Shown piece after piece: positions 50,975 through 59,881 of a stretch of 64,000 nt of DNA. How positions within the stretch are numbered: the stretch's first letter is position 1; every line of letters starts with the position of its first letter. The DNA is taken from contig JBGCEZ010000034.1 in assembly GCA_045106735.1 (NCBI GenBank), positions 41,880 to 105,879 of the forward strand, in the 5' to 3' direction. The position numbers and the translations under genes were made by a program. Source of the stretch: JBGCEZ01 sp045106735 (lineage in GTDB: Bacteria; Planctomycetota; Phycisphaerae; Phycisphaerales; SM1A02). The notes under the pieces were generated by a model. That model did not search any database. It saw only the letters and a program-made list of their open reading frames with translations, and had not been told where the DNA came from.

Positions 50975-52534
50975 TCAGGCATTCCTCCACTGTCCGCCGT
51001 GGGTCCAAGGACTCGCGGCCGGTTGGCCCGCCGCGTCGCCGGCCGCGCCGGTCTGGCCGGTCGCCCCCCCGCCAATCCCGCCGCCAGCCCCGCCGCCGAT
51101 GAGCCCCTCGCGGCACAACGCCGCCGCGGCCAGCACTTCGCCCGGCACGTCGGCCAGCGCCGTGTCCGCCCCGCCCACGTCGATGCGGTGCTCGGTGAGA
51201 AAGCCGGTGTGCATGTCGCCGGCCCGGAAGGCCGGGTGGTCGACCAGGGCCCCCAGGAACGGGATGTTCGTCGTGAGCCCCAGCACCGCGAACTCATCCA
51301 GCGCGGCCCGCATGCCGGCCACCGCCGCCGCCCGATCGCCGGCGGCCACGATCAGCTTGGCCAGCATGGGGTCGTAGTGCACCGTGACGTCGTCGCCGGC
51401 GGTGAATCCGGTGTCCACCCGGACGCCGCTCGACGTCGGCGGATCGAATACGTGCATGCGGCCAGTCGACGGCATGAAGTCGCGCGACGCGTCTTCCGCG
51501 TAGATCCGGCACTCGACCGCGTGCCCGTGGATCGCCAGGTCTTCCTGGGCGACTGACAGGCCCTCGCCCATCGCTACTTCGAGCTGCATGCGCACCAGAT
51601 CGAGGCCGGTGATGCACTCGGTGACCGGGTGCTCGACCTGCAGGCGCGTGTTCATTTCCAGGAAGTAGAACGAACCGTCGGCCGAGAGCATGAACTCGAC
51701 CGTCCCCGCCCCGCCGTAGTTGATCGCCGTGGCCGCCGCGACCGCCGCCGCCCCCATCCGCTCGCGGAGCGCCGCGTCGACTGCGGGCGAGGGCGCTTCT
51801 TCGACCACCTTCTGGTGGCGCCGCTGGATGGAACACTCGCGTTCAAAGAGGTGGATCGCGCCGCCGCGCCCGTCACCAAAGACCTGCACTTCCACGTGCC
51901 GCGATCGTTCGATGTACCGCTCCATGAACACGCGGCCGTCGCCGAATGCCGCCGTCGCCTCGCGCCGGGCGGACGCCACCGCGGTGATCAGGTCCGCCGA
52001 TTCGGCCACCACCCGCATGCCCTTGCCGCCGCCGCCGGCCGCCGCCTTGACCATCAGCGGATAGCCCACGCCATCGCCGGCCCGCTGGATCTCCGCGTCG
52101 CTGGCGTTTTCGCCGCCGGTCCAACCGGGGACGGTGGGCACGCCGGCTTCGTCCATGATCCGCTTGGCCGTGATCTTGTCGCCCATGGACAGGATCGCCT
52201 CGGCCGACGGCCCGACGAAGGTGATGCCCGCCTCGGCGCAGGCTTCGGCGAACTGGGCGTTCTCCGACAGGAAGCCATAGCCCGGGTGGATGGCGTCGGC
52301 CCCGGCCGCCTTGGCCGCGGCGATGATGCGGTCGATGCGCAGGTAGCTCTCGGCTCCGGTCGTGCCGCCGAGGCCCACGGCCACGTCCGCCTCGCGCACG
52401 TGCAGCGCGCGGGCGTCGGGATCCGAATGCACGGCCACCGTCCGGATGCCCATGGCCCGGGCGGTCCGCATCACCCGAACGGCGATCTCGCCGCGGTTGG
52501 CGATCAACAGGGTGCGAATGGGATTCGGGCTCAC
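50975..52534 (-). CDS. Biotin carboxylase subunit of a methylcrotonyl-CoA-type carboxylase
   Basis: 519 residues from a GTG at 52534 that overlaps the upstream stop as GTGA. ATP-grasp biotin carboxylase: TLLIANRGEIAVRVMRTARA, AIHPGYGFLSENAQFAEACA, ATP loop KAAAGGGGKGMR, ERYIERSRHVEVQVFGDG, catalytic MNTRLQVEHPVTECITGLDL and YDPMLAKLIV. It carboxylates the biotin on the adjacent BCCP using bicarbonate and ATP. Neighbours (crotonase, MCC carboxyltransferase, HMG-CoA lyase) point to 3-methylcrotonyl-CoA rather than acetyl-CoA. A Gly/Ala-rich tail of about 40 residues ends the protein where a BCCP-linking segment would normally continue. Confidence 0.92.
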   Translation of the reverse strand: MSPNPIRTLLIANRGEIAVRVMRTARAMGIRTVAVHSDPDARALHVREADVAVGLGGTTGAESYLRIDRIIAAAKAAGADAIHPGYGFLSENAQFAEACAEAGITFVGPSAEAILSMGDKITAKRIMDEAGVPTVPGWTGGENASDAEIQRAGDGVGYPLMVKAAAGGGGKGMRVVAESADLITAVASARREATAAFGDGRVFMERYIERSRHVEVQVFGDGRGGAIHLFERECSIQRRHQKVVEEAPSPAVDAALRERMGAAAVAAATAINYGGAGTVEFMLSADGSFYFLEMNTRLQVEHPVTECITGLDLVRMQLEVAMGEGLSVAQEDLAIHGHAVECRIYAEDASRDFMPSTGRMHVFDPPTSSGVRVDTGFTAGDDVTVHYDPMLAKLIVAAGDRAAAVAGMRAALDEFAVLGLTTNIPFLGALVDHPAFRAGDMHTGFLTEHRIDVGGADTALADVPGEVLAAAALCREGLIGGGAGGGIGGGATGQTGAAGDAAGQPAASPWTHGGQWRNA

Positions 52535-53328
52535 GCCTTGGCTCCGGCGGCCCAGGCGGGCTTGCGCTTCTCGAGGAAGGCCTTGAGGCCGTCCTGCCCC
52601 TCGGCCGAGACGCGGCGCTCGGCGATGCGCTCGGTGGTCATGGTGGTGACGTCGTCCCAGTCGCTGGCCGTCTGGATGTCCCGCAGCAGCCGCTTGCAGT
52701 GGGCCAGGGCTTCCGGCCCGTTGCCCCGCAAGAGCTTGCAGAAGAACGCGATCCGTTCGTCGAGGGCGGCTTCGTCGGCCACCGCTTCCGAGACGAGGCC
52801 GATGCGGGCCGCCTCCGCCGCGCCAAAGCGCTCCGCGGTGAGGGCGAATCGCCGCATGTGGCCGGCGCCGATGCGTTCCACCACGTACGGACTGATCACC
52901 GCCGGCAGGATGCCGAGCTTCACCTCGGTCAGGGCAAAGATCGCCGGCTCAACGGCCACGGCCAGATCGCAGGCGGCGACCAGGCCCACGCCGCCGCCGA
53001 AACAGGCGCCGTGCACGCGGGCGATCACCGGTCGCTCGCACTCGCGAATCGCCCGCAGCATGCCGGCCATATCGCGGGAGTCGGCCAGGTTCTCCTCGCG
53101 CGAGTAGTCGATCATCCGCTTCATCCAGATGATGTCCGCCCCCGCGCTGAAGCTCGCGCCGACGGACGCCAGCACGCAGACGCGCACGGAATCATCGGAC
53201 CCCGCGGCGTTGAACGCGGCGGTGAGCTCGGCGATCACCACCTCATTGAACGCGTTGTGCACGTCCGGGCGGTCGATGGTGATGGTGCGGATGCCGTCGG
53301 CATCGGCGGTTCGGACGAAGTCGGCCAT
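52531..53328 (-). CDS. Methylglutaconyl-CoA hydratase-like enoyl-CoA hydratase
   Basis: 265 residues of the crotonase family: RPDVHNAFNEVVIAELTAAF, FSAGADIIWMKRMI (oxyanion-hole Gly), VHGACFGGGVGLVAACDLAV and FALTEVKLGILPAVISPYVV, with the crotonase Glu in the TEVKLGILPA region. Position between the carboxyltransferase and carboxylase subunits suggests hydration of 3-methylglutaconyl-CoA to HMG-CoA. The preceding gene is 130 bp upstream; the following gene overlaps by 4 bp. Confidence 0.9.
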   Translation of the reverse strand: MADFVRTADADGIRTITIDRPDVHNAFNEVVIAELTAAFNAAGSDDSVRVCVLASVGASFSAGADIIWMKRMIDYSREENLADSRDMAGMLRAIRECERPVIARVHGACFGGGVGLVAACDLAVAVEPAIFALTEVKLGILPAVISPYVVERIGAGHMRRFALTAERFGAAEAARIGLVSEAVADEAALDERIAFFCKLLRGNGPEALAHCKRLLRDIQTASDWDDVTTMTTERIAERRVSAEGQDGLKAFLEKRKPAWAAGAKA

Positions 53329-53458
53329 GGCGGCGGGCCTCCGAGCGGGGCGAGGGGATCAAGGAGATCGCGGGATCGTGGAGATCGAAACGCAAAGGGG
53401 CAGGATGCGAGCGAACGGTGACCGTCGGCCGTCGGCCGCGGCCGCGGCCGGCCAGGCC

Positions 53459-55069
53459 TCACATGCGGAAGACCGACACGCGGCGTTCGGGCATCGGCGC
53501 TTCCAGGGCGGCGGAGAGCCCCAGGCCCAACACCATGCGGGTGTCGGCCGGGTCGATCACGCCGTCGTCCCAGATGCGGGCCGATGAGTAGTACGCGCTG
53601 CTCTCGTGGTCGTACTTCTCGAGCGTCGGCCGCTTGAAGTCCACGACCTCTTCGTCGGTCATCAACGGTTCGCCGCGGGCGGCCCGCTGGTCCTGCTTGA
53701 CGGTGGCCAGCACGCCGGCGGCTTGCTCGCCGCCCATCACGCTGATGCGGGCGTTCGGCCACATCCAGAGTTGCCGCGGCTGGTAGGCCCGGCCGCACAT
53801 GCCATAGTTGCCGGCCCCGTACGAACCGCCAATGACGACCGTGAACTTCGGCACCGCCGCATTGCTCACCGCGGCGACCATCTTGGCCCCGTCCTTGGCG
53901 ATGCCGCCGGTTTCGTAGGCCCGGCCGACCATGAAGCCGGTGATGTTCTGCAGGAAGATCAGCGGCGTGCCGCGCTGCGAACACATCTCGATGAAGTGCG
54001 TCGCCTTCAGCGCGCTTTCGCTGAAGATCACCCCGTTGTTGGCCACGATGCCGACAGGAACGCCCCAGATGTGGGCGAACCCGGTGACGATCGTGTCGCC
54101 GTACAGCCGCTTGAACTCGTGGAAGCGGCTGCCGTCGACGGTGCGGGCGATGACCTCGCGCACGTCGTACGGCTTGCGGACGTCGTGGTTGACGACGCCG
54201 TAGACCTCGGCCGGATCAAAGAGCGGTTCCTCGACCGGAACGCGATCGATCGGCGTGGACGGCTTGCGATTGAGGTGGGCGACGATCGACCGGGTGATGG
54301 CCAGGGCGTCATCGTCGTCGACGGCCATGTGGTCGGCCACGCCCGACTGGCGGCAGTGGACGTCCGCCCCGCCCAGATCTTCGCTGGTGACTTCTTCGCC
54401 GGTGGCCGCCTTCACGAGCGGCGGACCGCCCAGGAAAATCGTGCCCTGCTGGCGGACGATGATCGTCTCGTCGCTCATGGCCGGGACGTACGCCCCGCCG
54501 GCGGTGCACGAGCCCATGACGACGGCGATCTGCGGAATGCCCATCGCCGACATGCGGGCCTGGTTGTAGAAGATCCGGCCGAAGTGGTCGCGGTCGGGAA
54601 AGACCTCGTCCTGCAACGGGAGGAACGCGCCACCCGAGTCCACCAGGTAGATGCACGGGAGGTGGTTTTCCTCGGCGATCTCCTGGGCCCGCAGGTGCTT
54701 CTTGACGGTGATCGGGAAGTACGTGCCGCCCTTGACGGTGGCGTCATTGGCCACGATCACGCACGGCCGGCCGCTCACCATGCCGATGCCGGTGACCACG
54801 CCGGCGCCGGGCGCGGCGTCGTCGTACATGCCGCCGGCGGCAAGCGAGCTGAACTCCAGGAACGGCGCGTCTTCGTCGACGAGCCGATCGATGCGGTCGC
54901 GGACGAAGAGCTTGCCGCGGGAACGGTGACGATCCACCGACCGCTCGCCCCCGCCGCCGCGCACGACGGCCAGGCGATCACGCAGGTCATCCACCAACTG
55001 CTCCATGGCGGCGCGGTTGGCGTTGAAGTCGTCGGAAGTCGGGCTCAGGCTGCTCTCGAGGATGTCCAC
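53459..55069 (-). CDS. 3-methylcrotonyl-CoA carboxylase carboxyltransferase (beta) subunit
   Basis: 536 residues from the GTG at 55069 (read MDILESSLSPTSDDFNANRA), which matches the N-terminus of MCC beta chains; family length is about 535. Motifs: SRGKLFVRDRIDRLVDEDAP, EFSSLAAGGMYDD, VIVANDATVKGGTYFPITVK, IYLVDSGGAFLPLQDEVFP, VVMGSCTAGGAYVPAMSDE, IFLGGPPLVKAATGEEVT and the C-terminal GGSYGAGNYGMCGRAYQPRQ. It transfers carboxyl from biotin to 3-methylcrotonyl-CoA. First gene of the operon; isovaleryl-CoA dehydrogenase, the step before, is not in the window. Confidence 0.94.
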   Translation of the reverse strand: MDILESSLSPTSDDFNANRAAMEQLVDDLRDRLAVVRGGGGERSVDRHRSRGKLFVRDRIDRLVDEDAPFLEFSSLAAGGMYDDAAPGAGVVTGIGMVSGRPCVIVANDATVKGGTYFPITVKKHLRAQEIAEENHLPCIYLVDSGGAFLPLQDEVFPDRDHFGRIFYNQARMSAMGIPQIAVVMGSCTAGGAYVPAMSDETIIVRQQGTIFLGGPPLVKAATGEEVTSEDLGGADVHCRQSGVADHMAVDDDDALAITRSIVAHLNRKPSTPIDRVPVEEPLFDPAEVYGVVNHDVRKPYDVREVIARTVDGSRFHEFKRLYGDTIVTGFAHIWGVPVGIVANNGVIFSESALKATHFIEMCSQRGTPLIFLQNITGFMVGRAYETGGIAKDGAKMVAAVSNAAVPKFTVVIGGSYGAGNYGMCGRAYQPRQLWMWPNARISVMGGEQAAGVLATVKQDQRAARGEPLMTDEEVVDFKRPTLEKYDHESSAYYSSARIWDDGVIDPADTRMVLGLGLSAALEAPMPERRVSVFRM

Positions 55070-55272
55070 GGGGCGTTCCGGAGGGAGTGATGGTTCGGGT
55101 TGCGTTCGGCCGCCCGGTGAGGGAGGAGTGTACCCCGATCGCCGGCGCATCCGCACCGGGGCCGACGCGCCCGCCAGATCGCCAATTCAAGGCTCGGAAT
55201 GCAGTGGTCAGCCTCGTACGCTGGGGGTGCCGACCGATGCATCCGCGCGGACCGCACCCGACCGCTGGGGCG

Positions 55273-56365
55273 ATGCGGTGCGATGCAGAAGTCGAGCTTC
55301 CGGCCCCACGCCCGGCCGACACCTTCGAGGCAGCGATCGCTCCGGATGGCACGGCCTTCCTCGCCCGCGGCCTCGCGTCCCAGCCCGGGTCGATCGACGC
55401 CCTCGCCCCGGGCGCCGTTGAGCCGGTCACCATCATTCCAGGGGGGCCCGCTCGACGCGAACGTCTTCTTCGGCCTCGTCCCGGCCGACGACGGCGCCCT
55501 GGCGTTCATCAGCCCCAGCCTCCCCGCGTCCGATCGCCGCGACTGGGCGTGGTGGACACCGAGCGCCCCGCCGATCGCATTCGCCAGCACGCTGCACCCC
55601 TCGGTCGAGGCACTCGGAGGCATCGCCATCGACCCCGACCCCGACCCCGACCCCGACGAGGCGATCGTCGGCCCGGTCGCGTCCCGCGCCTCCAAGACCT
55701 TTGAGTACGACGAGATCCGTCGCGACACGGCGCCCGACACCTTCGAAGTCATCGCCGTGTCGCAGACGCACGATCCCACGTCTCCGGCCATCCGGCTCGC
55801 CAACACGATCGTCGGCGGCCCGCGATTGCTCGTCGTGGGCGTCAACGAGGACTCGACCCGCACCGTGTACGAAGCGGGCACCGATGGTCCGGGCGGCCTC
55901 ACCGCGGTCGTGGGCCCGGTGGTCTCCCTTCTTGGGCAGGATGACGCCGGCCGCATTTTCTACGTGACCCTCGACGACTCGTCCGGCATTGAATTCATGG
56001 TGCTCGACGGCGATCAGACCACCCGCATCATGGGACACGGCGACACCGTCGAGACCAGTCGCGGGCCTGGCACGCTCCGTTTCGATTCGGTCGTGCGGCC
56101 GACGGTCGCCCCCGACGGACGCGTGGGGGCGGTCGGCTGCGTCGAGCTGCCCAAGCAGCCGCTCTTCTGCGACTACCTGGTCTTCGTCGCCAGTCGGCCG
56201 ATCGTGGGGCAATCCCCTGACGTCAACGGCGACGGCACCGTCGACTTCCTCGACGTGCTCTCAATCCTGAGCCTCTGGGGCACCGACGACGTGGCCGCCG
56301 ACCTTGACGGCAACGGGATCGTCGACTTCGGCGACCTCCTCACGCTGCTCGAGGCCCTGGCCTGA
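55273..56365 (+). pseudogene. Dockerin-tailed protein, frameshifted at a G run
   Basis: Two reading frames join at the six-G tract 55441-55446. Up to it, frame one reads PRPADTFEAAIAPDGTAFLA and SQPGSIDALAPGAVEPVTII. After it, that frame turns to Arg-rich nonsense and frame two continues naturally with GGPLDANVFFGLVPADDGAL. Removing one G restores a single protein. The C-terminus has two EF-hand-like dockerin repeats (DVNGDGTVDFLDVLSILSLW, DLDGNGIVDFGDLLTLLEAL). A (DP)4 run comes from a 6-bp repeat near 55635. No clear signal peptide precedes it; the start given is only the nearest in-frame ATG. Sequencing error, phase variation or decay are all possible. The last 105 bp overlap the YeiH-type gene. 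Confidence 0.65.
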
Positions 56366-57457
56366 TTCGACCGGCGCTTCCGGCCGCAGCAGCGTGGTGA
56401 CCACGACCAGTGAGACGACACTGATGGCGATCCAGAGCAGGACGCCCAGCAACAGCGGCCGCAGGCCGACGGTGCGCAGCGTGGAGATCGTGAGGCTCGT
56501 GCCGATCAAGTAGAGGGTCACGGTCAGCCCGTTCTTGGCCGCGTCCTCGATCATCGGCGCGACCTCCGCCACGGCCGGCACGTACGTCCGGATGGCCGAG
56601 GCGGAAACGAAGGCGATGATGAACCACGGAACGAGCGGCGGTCGCTTTTTCGCCCCGAACACGCCCTCGTCGCCAAAGGACTGTGGCGTCTTGAGTCGGC
56701 GCCGGTGCCACCAGCCGGCGCCGAGAGCAACCGGCACGATCCACAGCGCACGAGAGAGCTTGACCGTCGTCGCGGTCTCCATCGTCCCTTCGCCGCCGAA
56801 CTCTTTAGCCGCCCCGACGACCGATGAAACATCGTGGATCGCGACACCGGCCCAGGTGCCGAACTGCTCCGGTGAGAGCTCAAGCATGTGGCCGATGATC
56901 GGAAAGACGTAGAGGCCGACGCCATTGAGGACGAAGACGGTGGCCATGGCCACGGCAATGTCCGCGGCCCCGGCTCCGATCGCCGGCGCGATGGCGGCGA
57001 TCGCCGAACCGCCGCAGATCGCCGTGCCACCGCTGATCAGCGTGGAGGTATCGCGGGCCACGCGCAGCAAGCGGGCGAGCCCGTAGCCAAGGGCCAAGGT
57101 GCCCGCGATCGTGCAGATCGCAAAGCCGCTGCCCTGGGCCGCGGCCTTGGCCAGATCGATGAGGTCCAGTTTCACGCCAAGCAACGCGACGCTGACCTGC
57201 AGGAGCAGTTTCGCCCCGCGCGTGCTGACCCAGCGTTCGGGCGTTCCCTTGAGCAAGAAGACGAGGACAAGGCCGATGGACAAGGCGATCGCCGGCGACA
57301 CCATTGGATGGAAACAGGCCACCACGCCCAACCAGAAAACGATGCGTGGCCAGACGGGGCGCGGGGACGCGCCACCCGCCTCTGGCGCGCCGTTCGCCGC
57401 CGCGGATTTCGCGGCGGGCGGTCGTTCATCGGATGGAGAAGGAGCGGCGTCGGCCAT
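56261..57457 (-). CDS. YeiH family putative sulfate exporter
   Basis: 398 residues. After a 35-residue polar N-terminus the protein has about ten transmembrane helices. The pattern is YeiH/UPF0324: VSPAIALSIGLVLVFLLKGT, KLLLQVSVALLGVKLDLIDL, SGGTAICGGSAIAAIAPAIG, VFVLNGVGLYVFPIIGHMLE, GTWAGVAIHDVSSVVGAAKE and NGLTVTLYLIGTSLTISTLR. The exported substrate is not established for most members. It is convergent with the dockerin gene, and its C-terminal 35 residues lie antisense to that gene's dockerin-coding end. Confidence 0.88.
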   Translation of the reverse strand: MADAAPSPSDERPPAAKSAAANGAPEAGGASPRPVWPRIVFWLGVVACFHPMVSPAIALSIGLVLVFLLKGTPERWVSTRGAKLLLQVSVALLGVKLDLIDLAKAAAQGSGFAICTIAGTLALGYGLARLLRVARDTSTLISGGTAICGGSAIAAIAPAIGAGAADIAVAMATVFVLNGVGLYVFPIIGHMLELSPEQFGTWAGVAIHDVSSVVGAAKEFGGEGTMETATTVKLSRALWIVPVALGAGWWHRRRLKTPQSFGDEGVFGAKKRPPLVPWFIIAFVSASAIRTYVPAVAEVAPMIEDAAKNGLTVTLYLIGTSLTISTLRTVGLRPLLLGVLLWIAISVVSLVVVTTLLRPEAPVESGQGLEQREEVAEVDDPVAVKVGGHVVGAPEAQD

Positions 57458-57572
57458 GGGAAGAGCAGCCTAGCGAGCCAGAGCCCAAGGCCGGGGACCA
57501 ACATCCGCGTCGGCCCAGGGATTCCCGCCCCCGCCGGCTTCTCGGACGGCGGCGTCAGGCCCGCGAACGAAC

Positions 57573-58655
57573 TCAGATCGACAACGTCCGATCGAAGAAC
57601 TTCAGCCCCGCGGCCTCCTTGGCCCGGGCCAGCGTGTCCTCGGCCAGGACGTTCGCCCGCCGCGTGCCGTCTCGCAGGATGTCGATGATCGCGTCATCGT
57701 TGCCTTCGTACTGCTTGCGGCGATCGCGCATCGGTTCGATCAGCGCGTCGATGGCGTCGGCCACCTCGACCTTGACGTGCCCGTCGCCAATGTCATCGCC
57801 GGCGGCGTACTTGCGCTCGAGTTCGGCCACGCGATCCGGGTCTTCGATGAACGTCCGAACGTAGTCGAACAGGGCGTTGGTGATGTCGCCGGGCTCGTCC
57901 ATCGTCTGGCGACCGGTGTACAGCTGACCGAGCTTCTTGCGGATCTGCTTCTTGGTGTCGGTGATGAAGATCGTGTTGCCCAGGCTCTTGGACATCTTGT
58001 TGACGCCGTCGGTGCCGACGAGCCGGCCGATGCGGCCAACGTCGGCCTTGGGCACCGGGAAGACGCCGCCCGCCGCTTCGTGATCCTCGTCGTCGGCCGC
58101 CGGATCCACGCCGCAGTAGAGCTGGTTGAACTTGCGGGCGACCTCGCGGGTCAATTCGATGTGCGGGACCTGATCCTCGCCCACCGGCACCTGGTGCGCC
58201 CGGAAGGCCAGGATGTCCGCCGTCTGGCCGACGGCGTACAGCGGGAAGCCGAACGAATAGTTGTCGGCCAGGCCTTTGACCTGCATCTCGTCCTTGAGCG
58301 TGGGATTGCGCATCACGCGGTTGAACGGCAGGAGCATGGCGAACAGGTACGTCAGCTCGCTGATCGCCGGCACTTCGGTTTGCAGGAAGATCGCGACCTT
58401 GGCCGGATCCAAGCCCATGGCCAGGTGATCGCGCACGATCTCGATGGTGTCGCGGCGGATCTCGTCCGGCTTGTCGGCCCGCGTGGTGAACGCGTGCATG
58501 TTGGCCAGCAGGATGTAGGACTCGTGGGAGTCCTGCAGCTCCACGCGGCGACGCACGGAGCCGACGAAGTGCCCGATGTGCAACTGCCCGGTGGGCGTAT
58601 CGCCGGTCAGGATGCGGGGGCGGGCGGAACCGGTGGCGGGCGCTGGATCAGACAT
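57573..58655 (-). CDS. trpS: Tryptophanyl-tRNA synthetase
   Basis: 360 residues from the ATG at 58655 (MSDPAPATGSARPRILTGDT). Class I signatures are HIGH (26-29, in QLHIGHFVGS) and KMSKS (220-224, in VNKMSKSLGN). YAVGQTADILAFRAHQVPVG with EDQVPHIELTREVARKFN is the Trp-binding region of TrpRS, so this is the Trp rather than Tyr enzyme. Normal length. It stands alone between the YeiH-type gene and the CAAX protease, all on the minus strand, with 110-115 bp gaps. Confidence 0.95.
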   Translation of the reverse strand: MSDPAPATGSARPRILTGDTPTGQLHIGHFVGSVRRRVELQDSHESYILLANMHAFTTRADKPDEIRRDTIEIVRDHLAMGLDPAKVAIFLQTEVPAISELTYLFAMLLPFNRVMRNPTLKDEMQVKGLADNYSFGFPLYAVGQTADILAFRAHQVPVGEDQVPHIELTREVARKFNQLYCGVDPAADDEDHEAAGGVFPVPKADVGRIGRLVGTDGVNKMSKSLGNTIFITDTKKQIRKKLGQLYTGRQTMDEPGDITNALFDYVRTFIEDPDRVAELERKYAAGDDIGDGHVKVEVADAIDALIEPMRDRRKQYEGNDDAIIDILRDGTRRANVLAEDTLARAKEAAGLKFFDRTLSI

Positions 58656-58765
58656 GGGAGGCCGAGTGTAGCAGGGGTCGCGGGCGGTTCGGCGCGGCGT
58701 TCGGTCCGTGGCGGGCCGGCTCGGATCCGGCTCGGATCCGGCTACCGGACAGCGCTGGCGGCGGC

Positions 58766-59881
58766 TCAGCCCAGCGTGGCGAAGGCGAGAATCAGGTTGC
58801 CGGCGTTGAACGCCCCGTGCATGACCACCCCGGCGAGCAGCCGTCCGGTTCGCTCGACCACGAGCCCGAAGCCCAGGGACATGACGAAGAGCGCGACCAG
58901 TGCGTGGGCGTCGGCCGCCCCCACGTGCATCACGGTGAAGACGAGGCTCGTCGCCACGATCGCCACCCGCGAGCCGATGCCCGCGCCCACCATGCCGCCC
59001 TGCACCATGCCGCGGTAGAGGGCCTCCTCCAGCAGCGGGACGGCCAATGTCACCAGGAGGATCATGCCGACGAACGCCCCATCGATCGGGGCGGCAAGCA
59101 GGTCTTCCAGCAGCCGGTGGGCGACTGGGTCGGGGGCCGCCCGGCCGAGCCGGGTCATGACCAGCCCGGCAAGAGCGCCGACCGCGTTGGCGATCGGCCA
59201 CGTGAGGGCGAGTCCGATGAGTCCGACGAGGGCCGCGCGGCCCGGGGTGACGGGGGCGACGGGGGTGACCAAGGGCGGTCCCACGGCCGTGGACGCGGCC
59301 GCGCCGGCCGCCACCGCCCCGCCCGCGCGAGCGTCCAGCGCCCCCACCGGCTCCGCGCCCGGTCCCGTCTCCGGCGCCCGCAACAGGCCCCACCACGCCA
59401 CCAGGACCAAGGCTTGCGCCGCGTAGATCGGGATGATCCGCATGAGCTGCTCGCCGATGGTGAGCGATGCATCGGGGTCCGGCGGCGAACCGGTGCTGGC
59501 CACGAGGACGGCGACGATCACCATGCCCCCGGCACAAAGGAATGCCTGGTGCGGGGCCCGGCGAATGGCCCGCGGCGGCCGGGGCGACGGCACGGTCCAA
59601 AGCCGCCGGGCGACCACGACGGCCGCGGCGGCGAAGGCGAGCCCGAAGAACGCCCATTCGCGGGGCCCGAAGGCCACCGGCGGCGCGGCGTCCGCCGGTT
59701 CAGCCTCGGGCGCCCCGGCCAGACCCGACTCAACCGGCGAAACCGTCCCGGGCGCGGATTCCGCGCCCGGCAACTGATCAACCATCGGCGGGGCGTGGAG
59801 CGGAGCCACCGGCCCCGCTACAGTCGCCCCCGCCGCTCCGCCGATCAACAAGAGTGCGGCCGCCGCCACCCCGACTCCCAT
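58766..59881 (-). CDS. CPBP family intramembrane (CAAX-type) metalloprotease
   Basis: 371 residues if the ATG at 59881 is used; an alternative at 59785 (MVDQLPGAES) would shorten it by 32 residues and remove the overlap with trpC. About eight membrane segments. The three CPBP motifs are intact: EExxxR in LLEEALYRG (about residue 284), FxxxH in FTVMH and HxxxN in HGAFN, giving a metal-dependent protease. Substrate unknown; relatives process prenylated proteins or act in bacteriocin immunity. A long Pro/Ala-rich loop separates the N-terminal helices from the core. It is divergent from trpC with start codons overlapping by 2 bp. Confidence 0.85.
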   Translation of the reverse strand: MGVGVAAAALLLIGGAAGATVAGPVAPLHAPPMVDQLPGAESAPGTVSPVESGLAGAPEAEPADAAPPVAFGPREWAFFGLAFAAAAVVVARRLWTVPSPRPPRAIRRAPHQAFLCAGGMVIVAVLVASTGSPPDPDASLTIGEQLMRIIPIYAAQALVLVAWWGLLRAPETGPGAEPVGALDARAGGAVAAGAAASTAVGPPLVTPVAPVTPGRAALVGLIGLALTWPIANAVGALAGLVMTRLGRAAPDPVAHRLLEDLLAAPIDGAFVGMILLVTLAVPLLEEALYRGMVQGGMVGAGIGSRVAIVATSLVFTVMHVGAADAHALVALFVMSLGFGLVVERTGRLLAGVVMHGAFNAGNLILAFATLG

